Shown: positions 52,786 to 61,698, counted from the first letter of the stretch. The stretch: 64,000 nt of DNA from an uncultured Lentisphaeraceae bacterium (GCA_937892925.1 CALBHX010000088.1:1-64000), one strand, 5' to 3'. Numbers and translations are program-made. Notes: generated by a model from the sequence alone, not told the origin.

Positions 52786-53352
52786 ATGCGTTTATCTCTC
52801 GTGTTTGCTTTGACGGCCGCTTCGGCCGTGTTGTTCACCGGCTGCGCCACAAAGGCGGGCAGCGGCGCCCAGGGGGCGGCTGCTGACGGCAGCGGCTCGG
52901 GCATGATTGACGATGGGGTGGGGATTGACCCGAATGACGCGAGCTATGACCCGAATGACCCGAATGCGGGCGCGTTTGGCAGCGATCGCTTTGAAGAAAC
53001 CCGCCAGCGCGTGGAAGGGGTGGCACTTGAGCCGCTTTACTTCACGTTCGATTCCTACACGCTCCCGACAGAGGAGCAGGCGAAGGCGGATGCGGCGGCG
53101 GAATATCTGATGAATAACCCCACGCATGTGATGATTATTGAGGGGCATTGCGATGAGCGCGGGTCAAATGAATATAACCTCTCGCTCTCGGAGCAGCGTG
53201 CCATCGGCGTGCGGGATTACCTGCTGGCTTACGGCATTGATGCGGGGCGGCTCCAAACGCGGGCGTTCGGTGAAGAGAAGCCGGCGAATCCGGGGCATGA
53301 TGAAGAAGCCTACCGGCAGAATCGCCGCGCGGAGTTTGTGCCTTACAAATAA
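52786..53352 (+). CDS. pal: Peptidoglycan-associated lipoprotein Pal
   Basis: A 188-residue outer-membrane lipoprotein. The signal peptide ends in the lipobox LFTGC (Cys20). A Gly/Asp/Asn-rich linker with DPNDPN repeats precedes the OmpA-like peptidoglycan-binding domain (about 80-188) with GHCDERGSNEYNLSLSEQRA and the final NRRAEF. The ATG at 52786 with AAGGAAGA upstream gives the correct signal peptide; an earlier frame start inside tolB is discarded. Confidence 0.95.
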   Translation: MRLSLVFALTAASAVLFTGCATKAGSGAQGAAADGSGSGMIDDGVGIDPNDASYDPNDPNAGAFGSDRFEETRQRVEGVALEPLYFTFDSYTLPTEEQAKADAAAEYLMNNPTHVMIIEGHCDERGSNEYNLSLSEQRAIGVRDYLLAYGIDAGRLQTRAFGEEKPANPGHDEEAYRQNRRAEFVPYK

Positions 53353-53378
53353 GTGCGCGGGCTGAGCGGATGCAGAAG

Positions 53379-53403
53379 AGGAGCCCGGGCAGACCGGGCT
53401 CCT
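53379..53403 (+). terminator. GC-rich hairpin between pal and tatB
   Basis: A perfect 10-bp stem (AGGAGCCCGG with CCGGGCTCCT) and a 5-base loop, but no T-run after it. It may be a weak terminator or an mRNA stabiliser that lowers expression of the tat genes. Confidence 0.45.
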
Positions 53404-53466
53404 GCAGAGGTGGAGCACCTTTGCGTGGATAAGCGGCGCAGAGGCTGAGGGCGGGATACGCGGAGC

Positions 53467-53961
53467 ATGTCATTTCTTGAAACGTTGGTGATTCTGCTGG
53501 TCGCAGTGATTGTGCTGGGGCCGAAGAATCTGCCTGCCGCGGCGCGGAAAATGGGGCATTGGATGGGTGTGTTTCGGCGGGCGAGCGATGAGTTCAAGCG
53601 CCAAATTATGATGATGGATCAGACGGTGGATCAGGCGTTGAACTCGGCCACGGATGAGCTGGATCACCTGGTGCCCACGGATGAGGAGCTGGGGAAAGCG
53701 TTTGATGCACTCCCGGAAGGGGCTCCGCCGCCGGCTTCGCCAGATGATTTGTGGGGGCAGGAGCCAGTGAGCGGGGGGCTGCCTTCGGATGTGGCTGTAA
53801 CGGAGCCTCCTTCTCCTCCTTCCTCGGCGAAGCCGGAAGACGGAACTCGCCCGGAAGTGCACCCAACAGGAGCGGAGGCCGAGCCGGTGCGTTCGCTCGG
53901 GCTTTCGCCCACGCGTTCAGGTTCCGGCGCGGGAAAGGGAGCAGCGCATGGCCAGGCGTGA
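53467..53961 (+). CDS. tatB: Sec-independent translocase protein TatB (TatA/B family)
   Basis: A 164-residue protein with the TatA/B N-terminus: a short membrane helix (SFLETLVILLVAVIVLGP), then an amphipathic helix with LPAAARKMGHWMG and a long charged and proline-rich tail. The length and the acidic helical part suggest TatB rather than TatA. It overlaps tatC by 14 bases. With TatC it forms the receptor for twin-arginine signals, such as that of the sulfatase at 18331-20532. Confidence 0.85.
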   Translation: MSFLETLVILLVAVIVLGPKNLPAAARKMGHWMGVFRRASDEFKRQIMMMDQTVDQALNSATDELDHLVPTDEELGKAFDALPEGAPPPASPDDLWGQEPVSGGLPSDVAVTEPPSPPSSAKPEDGTRPEVHPTGAEAEPVRSLGLSPTRSGSGAGKGAAHGQA

Positions 53962-54838
53962 GCGCATAGAGCAGCGCGGCCGGAAAGCTGGCCAGGCGGT
54001 GGCGCCTAAACGGGATGTGCAGTCGCGGTTTAACGGTGCTTTTCGCCGGCTGTTTACGGAAACGGCAGAGGATCGGGCGCACGCGGACGAACTGGATCCG
54101 CCGCGGCCGTTTATTGAGCATTTTATTGATCTGCGAAATTGTATTGTGCACTGTGCGGCGGCATGGGTGGCGGCCATGCTGGTGGTGGCGCCTTTTGCTC
54201 CGAAGCTGATCGCGCTGCTGGAGTGGCCGCTGAAGTCTTCCGGGCTGGCAGAGCAGGGGGTTTCGGTTCAGGGGCTTGAAGTAGGGGTGGGCTTTTCGCT
54301 TTTTATGACCACGATGTTGTGGGGAGGGACGATTCTGGCGCTGCCGGCACTGTTGTATTTTGTTTTCCGTTTTGTTTTTCCGGGGCTGCGGCGGCATGAG
54401 CGGAATCTGATTTTGTTTACGCTGGGAGCGGGGGTGGTGCTGTTTCTGGGGGGCGTTTTTTTATGTTTCAGCTTTACGCTGCGCCTGGCGCTGCAGGCAC
54501 TGATGGCGATTAACGCATGGATGCAGGTGCCGGTGGAGGTGCTGCAGGCAGAGCCTTACATTTCGTTTGTGTTGAAGATTTTGCTGGCGTTTGGGCTGGC
54601 GTTTCAGTTCCCGCTGGTGCTGTTGGCACTGGGCTGGCTGGGGATTGTATCGGCAGCGTCGCTCCGGAAACGGCGCGGGGTGGCGATTATCGGCATCTTT
54701 GTGGTGGCGATGTTCCTTACGCCGCCGGATCCGCTTTCGCAGATTGTGATGGCGGTGCCGATGTGCCTATTGTATGAACTGACAATCATTTTGGTGCGCC
54801 TGCGGGAGAAAGTGGCTGCGGCGCCGGCGGAGGCTTGA
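53948..54838 (+). CDS. tatC: Sec-independent translocase protein TatC
   Basis: A 296-residue inner-membrane protein with six predicted helices. It has RPFIEHFIDLR, which is the conserved TatC E-x2-H-x2-ELR region at the start of helix 1. The YFVFRFVFPGLRRHER loop and the FLTPPDPLSQ motif follow. The cytoplasmic N-terminus is about 50 residues longer than in many TatC proteins. It is translationally coupled to tatB by overlap and followed after 1 base by the RdgC-like gene. Confidence 0.94.
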   Translation: MARRERIEQRGRKAGQAVAPKRDVQSRFNGAFRRLFTETAEDRAHADELDPPRPFIEHFIDLRNCIVHCAAAWVAAMLVVAPFAPKLIALLEWPLKSSGLAEQGVSVQGLEVGVGFSLFMTTMLWGGTILALPALLYFVFRFVFPGLRRHERNLILFTLGAGVVLFLGGVFLCFSFTLRLALQALMAINAWMQVPVEVLQAEPYISFVLKILLAFGLAFQFPLVLLALGWLGIVSAASLRKRRGVAIIGIFVVAMFLTPPDPLSQIVMAVPMCLLYELTIILVRLREKVAAAPAEA

Positions 54839-54839
54839 G

Positions 54840-56039
54840 ATGGGATTTGAGTCGGGGTCGTTTTCGTTTCATGCGTTTTATCTTTCCAAGGCGTTTGAGC
54901 CTTCGGCAATAGAACTTTTTGCCAAGCGGGCGCTGCCGCCGATTAAGACGCTGACAGGCGGCGAGCCGCTGCATGGGTGGGCCGGCCCCTTGCATGCGCT
55001 GGATGGGGAGCTGACAGAGGCGCATTGCTGGCGGGGTGATTGGCTTTGGTTCTCGCACGTAACGGCGCAGAAAAAAGTGCCGCCGAGCCTGTTTCGTGCA
55101 ACGCTGCTTTCTGAGCTGGAGCTGGAGCGGCGGGCGCGCAATGTGGAGGTTTTGCCGCGGGCGGCGAAGGCGGATGTGCGCGAACGGGTGCAGGAGGCGC
55201 TGCTCAAAGAGGCGCAGCCGAGTTTTGGAAGCGTGGAGTGCGCCATTGATTTGCGCGGGCAGCGGCTGTTGGCTTCGGCCATGAATGACGGCGCGATGCA
55301 GGTGCTGTGCCCATTCTTTCGGGAGACTGCGGGAGCCATGCCGGTGCTGTGCTGCCCGGAGAGCGCGGCGTATCGTTTGTGCGGGGTGGACTTCAACAGT
55401 GTGGAGGCGGTGAACTTGACGCCGAACGAACAGGTGGAGGCCGTCCCGGAAATCACGCTGGGCACGGAGTTTCTTACCTGGCTGTTCTATCGCTGGGAGC
55501 GCGAGGAGGCCACGTTTGACTTTGATGGCGAGCGCTGTGGGTTGATGTTTGAGGGGCCGCTGCTCTTTTCCGGAGAGAAGGCTCCCGGCTGCCACGAAAC
55601 GGTGCTGCGCAACGGCACGCCGTTGGATACGCCGGAGTTCGGCATCGCCCTTTGGAACGGCAAGAAGCTCCGCCGAGCCAAGCTCACGCTCACAAAAGGC
55701 GACTGGGTGGTGGCCGCAACGGTCGATGGCAACGACTTCGCTTTCCGCTCCATGAAGGTGGAGCCCGCCGGGCAGAAGGGCAAAAGCGCTGCCGCCGCTC
55801 CCGATGCGGTAGAGGGAATGCCTTCGCTGAATGCGCCCGGCGCCGTGCCTGCTCCGCAGGAGGAGCGCCGGAAGCTGGGCGTGGATGAACGGCTGGACCG
55901 TGCGGCGTTCTATGTGGACGCGTTTTTGCACCTTTATAAACAGTTTTTGGAGCTGCGGAGCGATCCGGTGCGTTGGCGTGGACAGCTCTCCGGCGTCCGC
56001 CGCTGGATTGCGGGCAGAGCCGGTCAGGACAAGGCGTAA
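54840..56039 (+). CDS. RdgC-like protein (recombination-associated, putative)
   Basis: A 399-residue protein without signal or membrane segments. The order of elements resembles the DNA-binding protein RdgC: an N-terminal GWAGP segment, a long charged helix with LLSELELERRARN and VRERVQEALLKEAQPSF, an IDLRGQRLLASA strand pair, then LGTEFLTWLFYRWE. The region after about 270 and a low-complexity stretch (about 305-345) are additional. RdgC binds double-stranded DNA and modulates RecA in other bacteria. The identification is by pattern only. It starts 1 base after the tatC stop, an odd partner that suggests transcriptional convenience. Confidence 0.55.
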   Translation: MGFESGSFSFHAFYLSKAFEPSAIELFAKRALPPIKTLTGGEPLHGWAGPLHALDGELTEAHCWRGDWLWFSHVTAQKKVPPSLFRATLLSELELERRARNVEVLPRAAKADVRERVQEALLKEAQPSFGSVECAIDLRGQRLLASAMNDGAMQVLCPFFRETAGAMPVLCCPESAAYRLCGVDFNSVEAVNLTPNEQVEAVPEITLGTEFLTWLFYRWEREEATFDFDGERCGLMFEGPLLFSGEKAPGCHETVLRNGTPLDTPEFGIALWNGKKLRRAKLTLTKGDWVVAATVDGNDFAFRSMKVEPAGQKGKSAAAAPDAVEGMPSLNAPGAVPAPQEERRKLGVDERLDRAAFYVDAFLHLYKQFLELRSDPVRWRGQLSGVRRWIAGRAGQDKA

Positions 56040-56112
56040 GGCACCCTGCGTCTTACGTAAGGCACGGGAGCCGGAAACAGTATTCGACGTTTTCCGGATA
56101 CGGCCGATGGCG

Positions 56113-56118
56113 TATAAT
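56113..56118 (+). promoter_or_regulatory. -10 element for the DUF3472 gene
   Basis: A perfect TATAAT about 53 bases before the start. The aligned -35 (TTTTCC at 56090-56095, 17-base spacer) is weak. Confidence 0.45.
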
Positions 56119-56171
56119 ATCCCCCGCGCGTTTGCTGAAGGGCGGCGCATAACAGGTTGGAGGTTCTGCAT

Positions 56172-57068
56172 ATGAAACGGTTTTTGGCACTTCTTCTTCT
56201 GGTTTTTCCGCTGGCGTTGGGTTGGGCGCAGAGCGGGGAACAGCAGGCTGCGCGGCAGGCGCGGAGCGTACATCTGAGCTACCGCAAGTGGGGAAAGCCT
56301 GCACAGATTTTCTATATGGAGGCTACGGTAGATCGCTTTTGGCCGGGCTCCTATCTATGCCTGCTGGGCTTTTCCGGCGGGTATGCCGGCGTGCAGGAGC
56401 ATGTCAATGGCCGGCATGTGGCGATCTTTTCGGTATGGGAGCCGAGTGATCCCTTTGACTTCAAGGCGCACCCGGACGCAGTGGATGAAACGCGGCGCAC
56501 AAAGAACCTTTACGCCGGAGAAGGTGTTCGAATTAAACGGTTCGGCGGCGAAGGTACGGGCGGGCAGTCCATGATGGACTGGGCTTGGCAGCCTGGTAAA
56601 CCTGTGCGGATGGCCGTTTCCTGTGCGCCCGATGGCGCTTACCGCACGGCGTATACCTGCTGGGTGTGGGATGACGCCAAAGATGCCTGGTTCCGGATGG
56701 CCAGTTTCTCCACGCTGGTGGGCGGCGGCAAGGCCACGCTGAGCGGCCCCTATTCCTTCTTGGAAGACTTCTGGCGCAATGTGGAGAGCAAGCGCCATAT
56801 CCGCGCGGCGCGGTTCTCCCGGCTGTGGGCGTATGACGGGGCGCAGTGGACGCCCTCGGCAGAAGCGCAGTTCACGGCCGATAGCAATGTGCTTACCACG
56901 ATTGATGCCGGCCCCGCTGCCGATGGGTTCTGGCTGGCTACGGGCGGCGACACGCAGAACACCACCGTTAAACTTTGGAGCACGGTTCTTCCCGGCGGCG
57001 CACCGGATGACTCTGCTGCTCGCCGGGCGAAGCTGCTAGAAGCGGTCTCTGCTTTGCGGGCTCCCTGA
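56172..57068 (+). CDS. Exported DUF3472 protein
   Basis: A 298-residue secreted or periplasmic protein with signal peptide MKRFLALLLLVFPLALGWAQ. The body has the DUF3472 pattern: GFSGGYAGVQEHVNGRHVAIFSVWEP, then RFGGEGTGGQS and a following YTCWVWDD strand. The family is beta-rich and common in glycan-degrading Bacteroidetes and PVC bacteria; its activity is not established, though carbohydrate binding is often supposed. GGAGG at 56159-56163 supports the start at 56172. A phosphoesterase gene follows 17 bases downstream. Confidence 0.82.
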   Translation: MKRFLALLLLVFPLALGWAQSGEQQAARQARSVHLSYRKWGKPAQIFYMEATVDRFWPGSYLCLLGFSGGYAGVQEHVNGRHVAIFSVWEPSDPFDFKAHPDAVDETRRTKNLYAGEGVRIKRFGGEGTGGQSMMDWAWQPGKPVRMAVSCAPDGAYRTAYTCWVWDDAKDAWFRMASFSTLVGGGKATLSGPYSFLEDFWRNVESKRHIRAARFSRLWAYDGAQWTPSAEAQFTADSNVLTTIDAGPAADGFWLATGGDTQNTTVKLWSTVLPGGAPDDSAARRAKLLEAVSALRAP

Positions 57069-57085
57069 TTGAAAGCCGCGCACCG

Positions 57086-58459
57086 ATGCGCATCGCCTGT
57101 TTTGCCGATATTCATGCAAATCTTCCCGCGCTTGAAGCGGTAATTGCCGATGCCCGGGAACGGGGGGCTTCGCATGTGCTGGGGCTTGGCGATGTGGTCG
57201 GGTACGGCCCCCAGCCGGTTGAGGCGCTTGCCCGCTTCCGGGAAGTGGCTTCCGCTGCCGTGCTGGGCAATCATGATGCCGCTGTCTGCGGGCTTCTTGA
57301 CCCTGCACTCTTCAATGCGTTTGCCCGAGAAACCGCTGAACGCGCTGCGCTCGCCTTGAGCGATGAAGCCAAGGGCTGGCTCCGTGCGCTCCCCTACGTG
57401 ATCGAAAGCGATGGCCTGGCTTGTGCACATGGCGGCTTTGCCGACCCGGCTCGATTCCACTACCTTGAAACCAAGGCGGACGCTGCGCTTAACTTCGCAG
57501 CCATGCCCGGGTTCCAGGTGCTTGTGGTGGGCCATACGCACATTCCCTGCGTTTTTGCCCGGGAAGAAGCCACTGGAACCATTCGCAAACTGCCGCCGGA
57601 AGACTTTGTACTTCGCGCCGGGTGGCGCTACATTCTCAACCCCGGCGCGGTGGGGTTCCCGCGCGGCAACACGCTAACGGCAGATTATCTACTCTTCGAC
57701 ACCGTTACGCGGCATGTTCTTTTCCGCGCCGTCCCTTACGATCTGGCGCCCTACCGCCTGGCGCTTGTGCGGAACGGCTACAACCCGATGAACTACTGGT
57801 TCCTCAGCCCATCGGCGCGGCGCTCACAAAGGGAGCAGGCCTTTTTGAAGCCTACCCGCGCGGCCGAAGTGCCGGTGGGGGAGGGGGCGCCCTTTCGGCC
57901 TCGGCAGGCGCATCGGCTGCCGCATGCCTTCTGGTGGGCGATGGGGGCGTTGGCGGCGCTGATTTTAGCTTTGGCGGCGGTGTTGATCTGGCTGGGGTAT
58001 ACGGTGCGTGAGGCCGATCTGGCAGAGCAGACGGCGCCTGCAGGGCCAGAACAAAATCTCTTTCCGCCGCTGACGCAGTGGGTTTTTCCGGAAGGCGCGG
58101 GCGTTTGCGCGGAGGTGTTGGAGCGCGGTGCGGGTGTTCGGCTTTCACCGCAGGGCGCGGCACCGGCAGAACTCCTCTCACCGCTGTGCCGAGTGCCGCC
58201 GGGAATACGGCAGCTGCGGCTTTCTTTCCAGGTGACGTCTCCGCTGAAAACGCTTCGTTATACGGCGCAGGTGCGTTTTCTTTGCGCAGAGGGACGAGCC
58301 CGGGATGAAAAAGCGCATGTCTATAAGAAGCCGGGCGTGCGCGCCTATTCCGTGGATGTGCCGGCAGATGCGGCCGGCGTACGGGTGGCTTTTTCCTTTT
58401 CCGGAAGTGCGCCGGCCACGCTACTTCGGCCGGTGTTGGCTCCCTTTACACATAAATAA
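57086..58459 (+). CDS. YfcE/MJ0936-type phosphodiesterase fused to a membrane segment and C-terminal beta domain
   Basis: A 457-residue protein. Residues 1-235 form a calcineurin-like phosphodiesterase with DIHAN, GDVVGYGP, GNHD, CAHGGF and GHTHIP, all metal ligands present. After a basic linker comes one membrane helix (about 282-305), then a C-terminal domain of about 150 residues with alternating beta strands and no recognised family. With the enzyme first and one helix, the catalytic part is expected in the cytoplasm and the beta domain outside it. This is an unusual fusion for a normally soluble enzyme. No clear ribosome site is seen; it follows the DUF3472 stop by 17 bases. Confidence 0.82.
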   Translation: MRIACFADIHANLPALEAVIADARERGASHVLGLGDVVGYGPQPVEALARFREVASAAVLGNHDAAVCGLLDPALFNAFARETAERAALALSDEAKGWLRALPYVIESDGLACAHGGFADPARFHYLETKADAALNFAAMPGFQVLVVGHTHIPCVFAREEATGTIRKLPPEDFVLRAGWRYILNPGAVGFPRGNTLTADYLLFDTVTRHVLFRAVPYDLAPYRLALVRNGYNPMNYWFLSPSARRSQREQAFLKPTRAAEVPVGEGAPFRPRQAHRLPHAFWWAMGALAALILALAAVLIWLGYTVREADLAEQTAPAGPEQNLFPPLTQWVFPEGAGVCAEVLERGAGVRLSPQGAAPAELLSPLCRVPPGIRQLRLSFQVTSPLKTLRYTAQVRFLCAEGRARDEKAHVYKKPGVRAYSVDVPADAAGVRVAFSFSGSAPATLLRPVLAPFTHK

Positions 58460-58513
58460 GGGCTTGGTTTGGGGGAAAAATGCAAAAAGCCGCCCGGATC
58501 GGTGTTTTTTTGC

Positions 58514-58542
58514 TTGCCTTTTAATCTGCAAAAGGTTATCGT
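58514..58542 (+). promoter_or_regulatory. Sigma70-type promoter for the RRM protein gene
   Basis: TTGCCT at 58514-58519, a 17-base spacer and TATCGT at 58537-58542. The start near 58550 gives a leader of about 125 bases with possible short hairpins (for example GGGG/CCCC around 58561-58572), compatible with post-transcriptional control. Confidence 0.5.
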
Positions 58543-58674
58543 ATTCACCATGTTTGGGAGGGGACTGCCCCCTTTGGGTTAAGGAGCCTGTTGGCCGACG
58601 ATTCCCGTGCCGTGGGGGTTGGAGTGCTGACCAAACCGGATCAGTTCGCGGCAACCTGTTAGGAATGTATCCCT

Positions 58675-59067
58675 ATGGATATCTATGTTGGCAATCTTGC
58701 CTATGCGACGGACGACGAAGCTCTCCGCGCCGCCTTCGCTGCCTATGGCGAGGTTTCCTCCGCTCGTGTGGTGCTTGACCGCATGACTAATCGCTCCAAA
58801 GGCTTCGGCTTTGTTGAAATGCCCAATGCTGAGGAGGCTAATGCCGCGATCGCTGCGCTCAATGGCGCCGAGCTCGATGGACGCCCCATCCGTGTGAATG
58901 AATCCCAGCCGAAACCGCGTGAAGAACGCCGTGGTGGACGGGGTGGCTTTGGCGGTGGGCGCGGAGGCTTTGGCGGCGGCCGTGGGCCGCGCGGCGGATT
59001 CGGGAACCGTGAAGGCGGCCGTGGCTCGCGCCGCGATTATGGCGCTCCTCGTGAATCGCAGTGGTAA
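58675..59067 (+). CDS. RRM-domain RNA-binding protein with Gly/Arg-rich tail
   Basis: A 130-residue protein. Residues 1-78 form one RNA recognition motif with RNP2 IYVGNLAY and RNP1 KGFGFVEM. Residues 82-130 are a low-complexity tail of RGG and GGF repeats. Bacterial RRM proteins of this layout are known in cyanobacteria and other phyla and are often cold-responsive. The tail could promote RNA clustering. The gene has its own promoter, a long leader and a run of hairpins directly after the stop. Confidence 0.93.
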   Translation: MDIYVGNLAYATDDEALRAAFAAYGEVSSARVVLDRMTNRSKGFGFVEMPNAEEANAAIAALNGAELDGRPIRVNESQPKPREERRGGRGGFGGGRGGFGGGRGPRGGFGNREGGRGSRRDYGAPRESQW

Positions 59068-59072
59068 GCTTT

Positions 59073-59176
59073 AGGCGCAGAATGCGCCTCGTGGGCGGCA
59101 GAGCTGAAGGTTCAGCGAAGCCGCCCGTTCAAACAAGCCGCGCAGGCGCTAGGCGCCGGGCGCGGCTTGTCGTTTT
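59073..59176 (+). terminator. Three tandem hairpins ending in a terminator after the RRM gene
   Basis: AGGCGCA/TGCGCCT (59073-59079 with 59083-59089) comes first. GGGCGGC/GCCGCCC (59093-59099 with 59120-59126) encloses GCTGAA/TTCAGC. ACAAGCCGCGC/GCGCGGCTTGT (59133-59143 with 59160-59170) is followed by CGTTTTC. The last is the likely terminator; the others may stabilise the mRNA end. Confidence 0.65.
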
Positions 59177-59190
59177 CAGGAGATTTGCTA

Positions 59191-59931
59191 ATGACCGAAA
59201 CACCGTCTATGCGGGAGCTGCCAGCTGAGGATCGCCCGCGGGAAAAGCTGTTGCGTCTGGGGGCAGCAGCTTTAACTACGCCGGAGTTGTTTGCCATTTT
59301 GCTCCGAACGGGGGTGAAAGGCTGCCATGTGGGAGAATTGGCGCGGCGGTTGGTGGAGGCTTTCGGCGGGGCGGAGGCGATGCCCTGTTTGCGGACGCAT
59401 GATGTGGAGAGTCTGCGGGCGTTTGTGCGTACACGCCCGGCATTGCGGGGGATTGGGGAGGATAAGCTGGCCACGCTGCTGGCGGCCTTTGAGCTCGGCG
59501 CGCGCATCTTTAATCCGCCGCCGCGTGCGCTTCGTAAGCCGCTTCTGCGGGCTGTGCAGGTGGCGGAGCTGATGTTTGCGGAGAGCTCGCGTTATGCGCG
59601 GGAGGGTTTTTGGGCGCTCTATCTGAACCGCCGCCGTGTGTTGATGCGGCCGCCGGAGCTGATCACGCTGGGGGTTGAAGCGCAGGCGTTGATTAGTGCG
59701 CAGGCACTGTTTCGCCGGGCGGTGATGATGGATGCCCAGGCGCTCATACTCGTCCACAACCACCCTTCCGGCGATGTTTCTCCCAGTGCGGCGGATGTGG
59801 AGACCACGGAGGCGCTGGTGGCGGCGGGGCGTACACTGGGGATTTCGGTTTTGGATCATGTGATTGTAGGGCGCCCGGAGATTGCGCCGTCTTTCTGTTC
59901 GCTGCGCGATACGCGCCGGTGTGTTTTCTGA
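59191..59931 (+). CDS. radC: RadC-family JAB/MPN protein
   Basis: A 246-residue protein of the RadC family. The N-terminal helix-hairpin-helix part begins MRELPAEDRPREKLLRLG. The C-terminal JAB/MPN metalloprotease-like domain has the zinc motif HNHPSG followed by the downstream aspartate (SPSAADVETT). Despite the name, a DNA-repair role is not well supported in the family; members often travel with mobile or competence genes. CAGGAG lies 8 bases before the ATG at 59191. It stands alone between a terminator and guaA. Confidence 0.92.
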   Translation: MTETPSMRELPAEDRPREKLLRLGAAALTTPELFAILLRTGVKGCHVGELARRLVEAFGGAEAMPCLRTHDVESLRAFVRTRPALRGIGEDKLATLLAAFELGARIFNPPPRALRKPLLRAVQVAELMFAESSRYAREGFWALYLNRRRVLMRPPELITLGVEAQALISAQALFRRAVMMDAQALILVHNHPSGDVSPSAADVETTEALVAAGRTLGISVLDHVIVGRPEIAPSFCSLRDTRRCVF

Positions 59932-60102
59932 GGTGGTGCATTGGAGACGGGAAGAGGCTCCCGGGCGCGGCGATGGGTTCAAACACGAGCCGGCTGGAAA
60001 CGCCTCCCGCTCCAGGTTTGACGGAATGTCGGGGCGAAGCGAAGCGGCGCCGGGTGAGGATGCCTTTTCCGGAAGAGGAGAGCAGGTTGGCGGCGGCTAT
60101 GG

Positions 60103-60108
60103 TATACT
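60103..60108 (+). promoter_or_regulatory. -10 element before guaA
   Basis: TATACT 20 bases before the guaA ATG, leaving a short leader that contains GGGGAGAAGGA as ribosome site. No good -35 is seen at 17 bases. Confidence 0.4.
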
Positions 60109-60128
60109 GAGGGGAGAAGGAACCTTTT

Positions 60129-61676
60129 ATGGAAGAACAGGAACAGATTCTGGTGCTGGACTTCGGGTCGCAATACAGTCAGCTGATTGCGCGGCGGATT
60201 CGCGAGTGCCATGTGTATAGTCAGGTGCTGCCCTTCTCCACGCCGGTGGAGAAGCTGCGGGCGCTGAAGCCGCGCGGCATCATTCTTTCGGGCGGGCCGT
60301 GCAGCGTGTATGAGGCGGGTGCGCCGGCCGTGCAGCGGGAGCTCTTTGAGCTGGGCATTCCGGTGCTGGGCATTTGCTATGGGATGCAGCTGATGGTGCA
60401 GACTTTGGGCGGTAAGGTGGGGCCGGGCACGCGGCGGGAATACGGCCGTGCGGAGCTGCGCGTGACGGAGGCCGATTCGCCTTTGCTGCGGGGGTTGCCG
60501 CAGGCATCGGTGATGTGGATGAGCCATGGCGACAAGGTGCTGGCCGTTCCGGAAGGGACGCGCACCATCGCGGTTACGGATAACACGGAATATGCCGCTG
60601 TTGCCATTGAAGGGCGCGATCTGTACGGCATTCAGTTCCACCCCGAAGTGGTTCATTCCGATTATGGCACGCAGTTGCTGCGCAACTTCTGCTTGGAGAT
60701 CTGCCGGTGCTCGGGCTCGTGGTCGATGGCCTCCTTTATTGAAACCCAAACGCAGGCGATTCGCGAGACGGTGGGCGATAAGCACGTGATCCTCGGTCTT
60801 TCCGGCGGAGTGGACAGCTCCGTTGCGGCGGCGTTGATTCACCGCGCCATTGGCAAACAGCTGACGTGTATTTTTGTGGATAACGGCCTTCTGCGTAAAA
60901 ATGAAGCCGCCCGCGTGCAGCAGCTGTTTGCGGATAACTTTGCGATGAATCTGTGCTTCGTGGATGCATCGGAGCGGTTTCTGAGCAAGCTTGCCGGCGT
61001 GGATGAGCCGGAGGCCAAGCGCAAGATTATCGGCCACACGTTTGTGGACGTTTTCGCGGATGCGGCGCGGTCGATTCCGAATGTGGACTTTTTGGCGCAG
61101 GGCACCACGTATCCCGACGTGATTGAGTCGGTGCCGATCAACGGCAACCCTTCGGCCATGATCAAGAGCCATCACAACGTGGGCGGGTTGCCGCCCGACT
61201 TGAAGTTCAAGCTGCTGGAGCCGCTTTCGCGTCTCTTTAAGGATGAGGTACGTGAAGTGGGGCGGCTGCTTGGCTTGCCGGAGGATGTGGTGATGCGCCA
61301 GCCGTTCCCGGGGCCCGGTTTGGGGGTGCGTTGTTTGGGCGCGGTGGACAAAGCGAAGCTGGATATCCTGCGCGAGGCGGATGATATCCTTGTTTCCGAA
61401 GTTAAAGCCGCTGGGTACTACTACAAAACGTGGCAGGCATTCGCCGTTTTTCTGCCCGTTCGCTCCGTGGGCGTGATGGGTGACCAGCGGACGTATGACT
61501 ATGTGATTGCGCTGCGCATTGTGCAGTCTTCGGATGGCATGACGGCAGATTGGGTATCGCTGCCCGATCCGTTGATCCGCCGCATTTCCTCGCGCATCGT
61601 CAACGAAGTGCGCGGGGTCAACCGGGTGGTTCTGGACGTTACGTCCAAACCGCCGGGCACCATCGAGTGGGAATAA
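60129..61676 (+). CDS. guaA: GMP synthase (glutamine-hydrolysing)
   Basis: A 515-residue enzyme, standard for GuaA, that makes GMP from XMP, glutamine and ATP. The N-terminal class I glutaminase has the nucleophile motif GICYGMQ and the HPEV histidine. The ATP pyrophosphatase domain begins with the PP-loop GLSGGVDSSVAA. The C-terminal dimerisation domain ends in the conserved PPGTIEWE. GGAGAAGGA precedes the ATG. It ends at a strong terminator. Confidence 0.97.
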   Translation: MEEQEQILVLDFGSQYSQLIARRIRECHVYSQVLPFSTPVEKLRALKPRGIILSGGPCSVYEAGAPAVQRELFELGIPVLGICYGMQLMVQTLGGKVGPGTRREYGRAELRVTEADSPLLRGLPQASVMWMSHGDKVLAVPEGTRTIAVTDNTEYAAVAIEGRDLYGIQFHPEVVHSDYGTQLLRNFCLEICRCSGSWSMASFIETQTQAIRETVGDKHVILGLSGGVDSSVAAALIHRAIGKQLTCIFVDNGLLRKNEAARVQQLFADNFAMNLCFVDASERFLSKLAGVDEPEAKRKIIGHTFVDVFADAARSIPNVDFLAQGTTYPDVIESVPINGNPSAMIKSHHNVGGLPPDLKFKLLEPLSRLFKDEVREVGRLLGLPEDVVMRQPFPGPGLGVRCLGAVDKAKLDILREADDILVSEVKAAGYYYKTWQAFAVFLPVRSVGVMGDQRTYDYVIALRIVQSSDGMTADWVSLPDPLIRRISSRIVNEVRGVNRVVLDVTSKPPGTIEWE

Positions 61677-61698
61677 GCCGGAAGAGCCGGCAGTCAGG

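Noticed and set aside
58550..58674. Riboswitch in the leader of the RRM gene
   Set aside because: Some short hairpins can be drawn, but no known riboswitch consensus is recognised.
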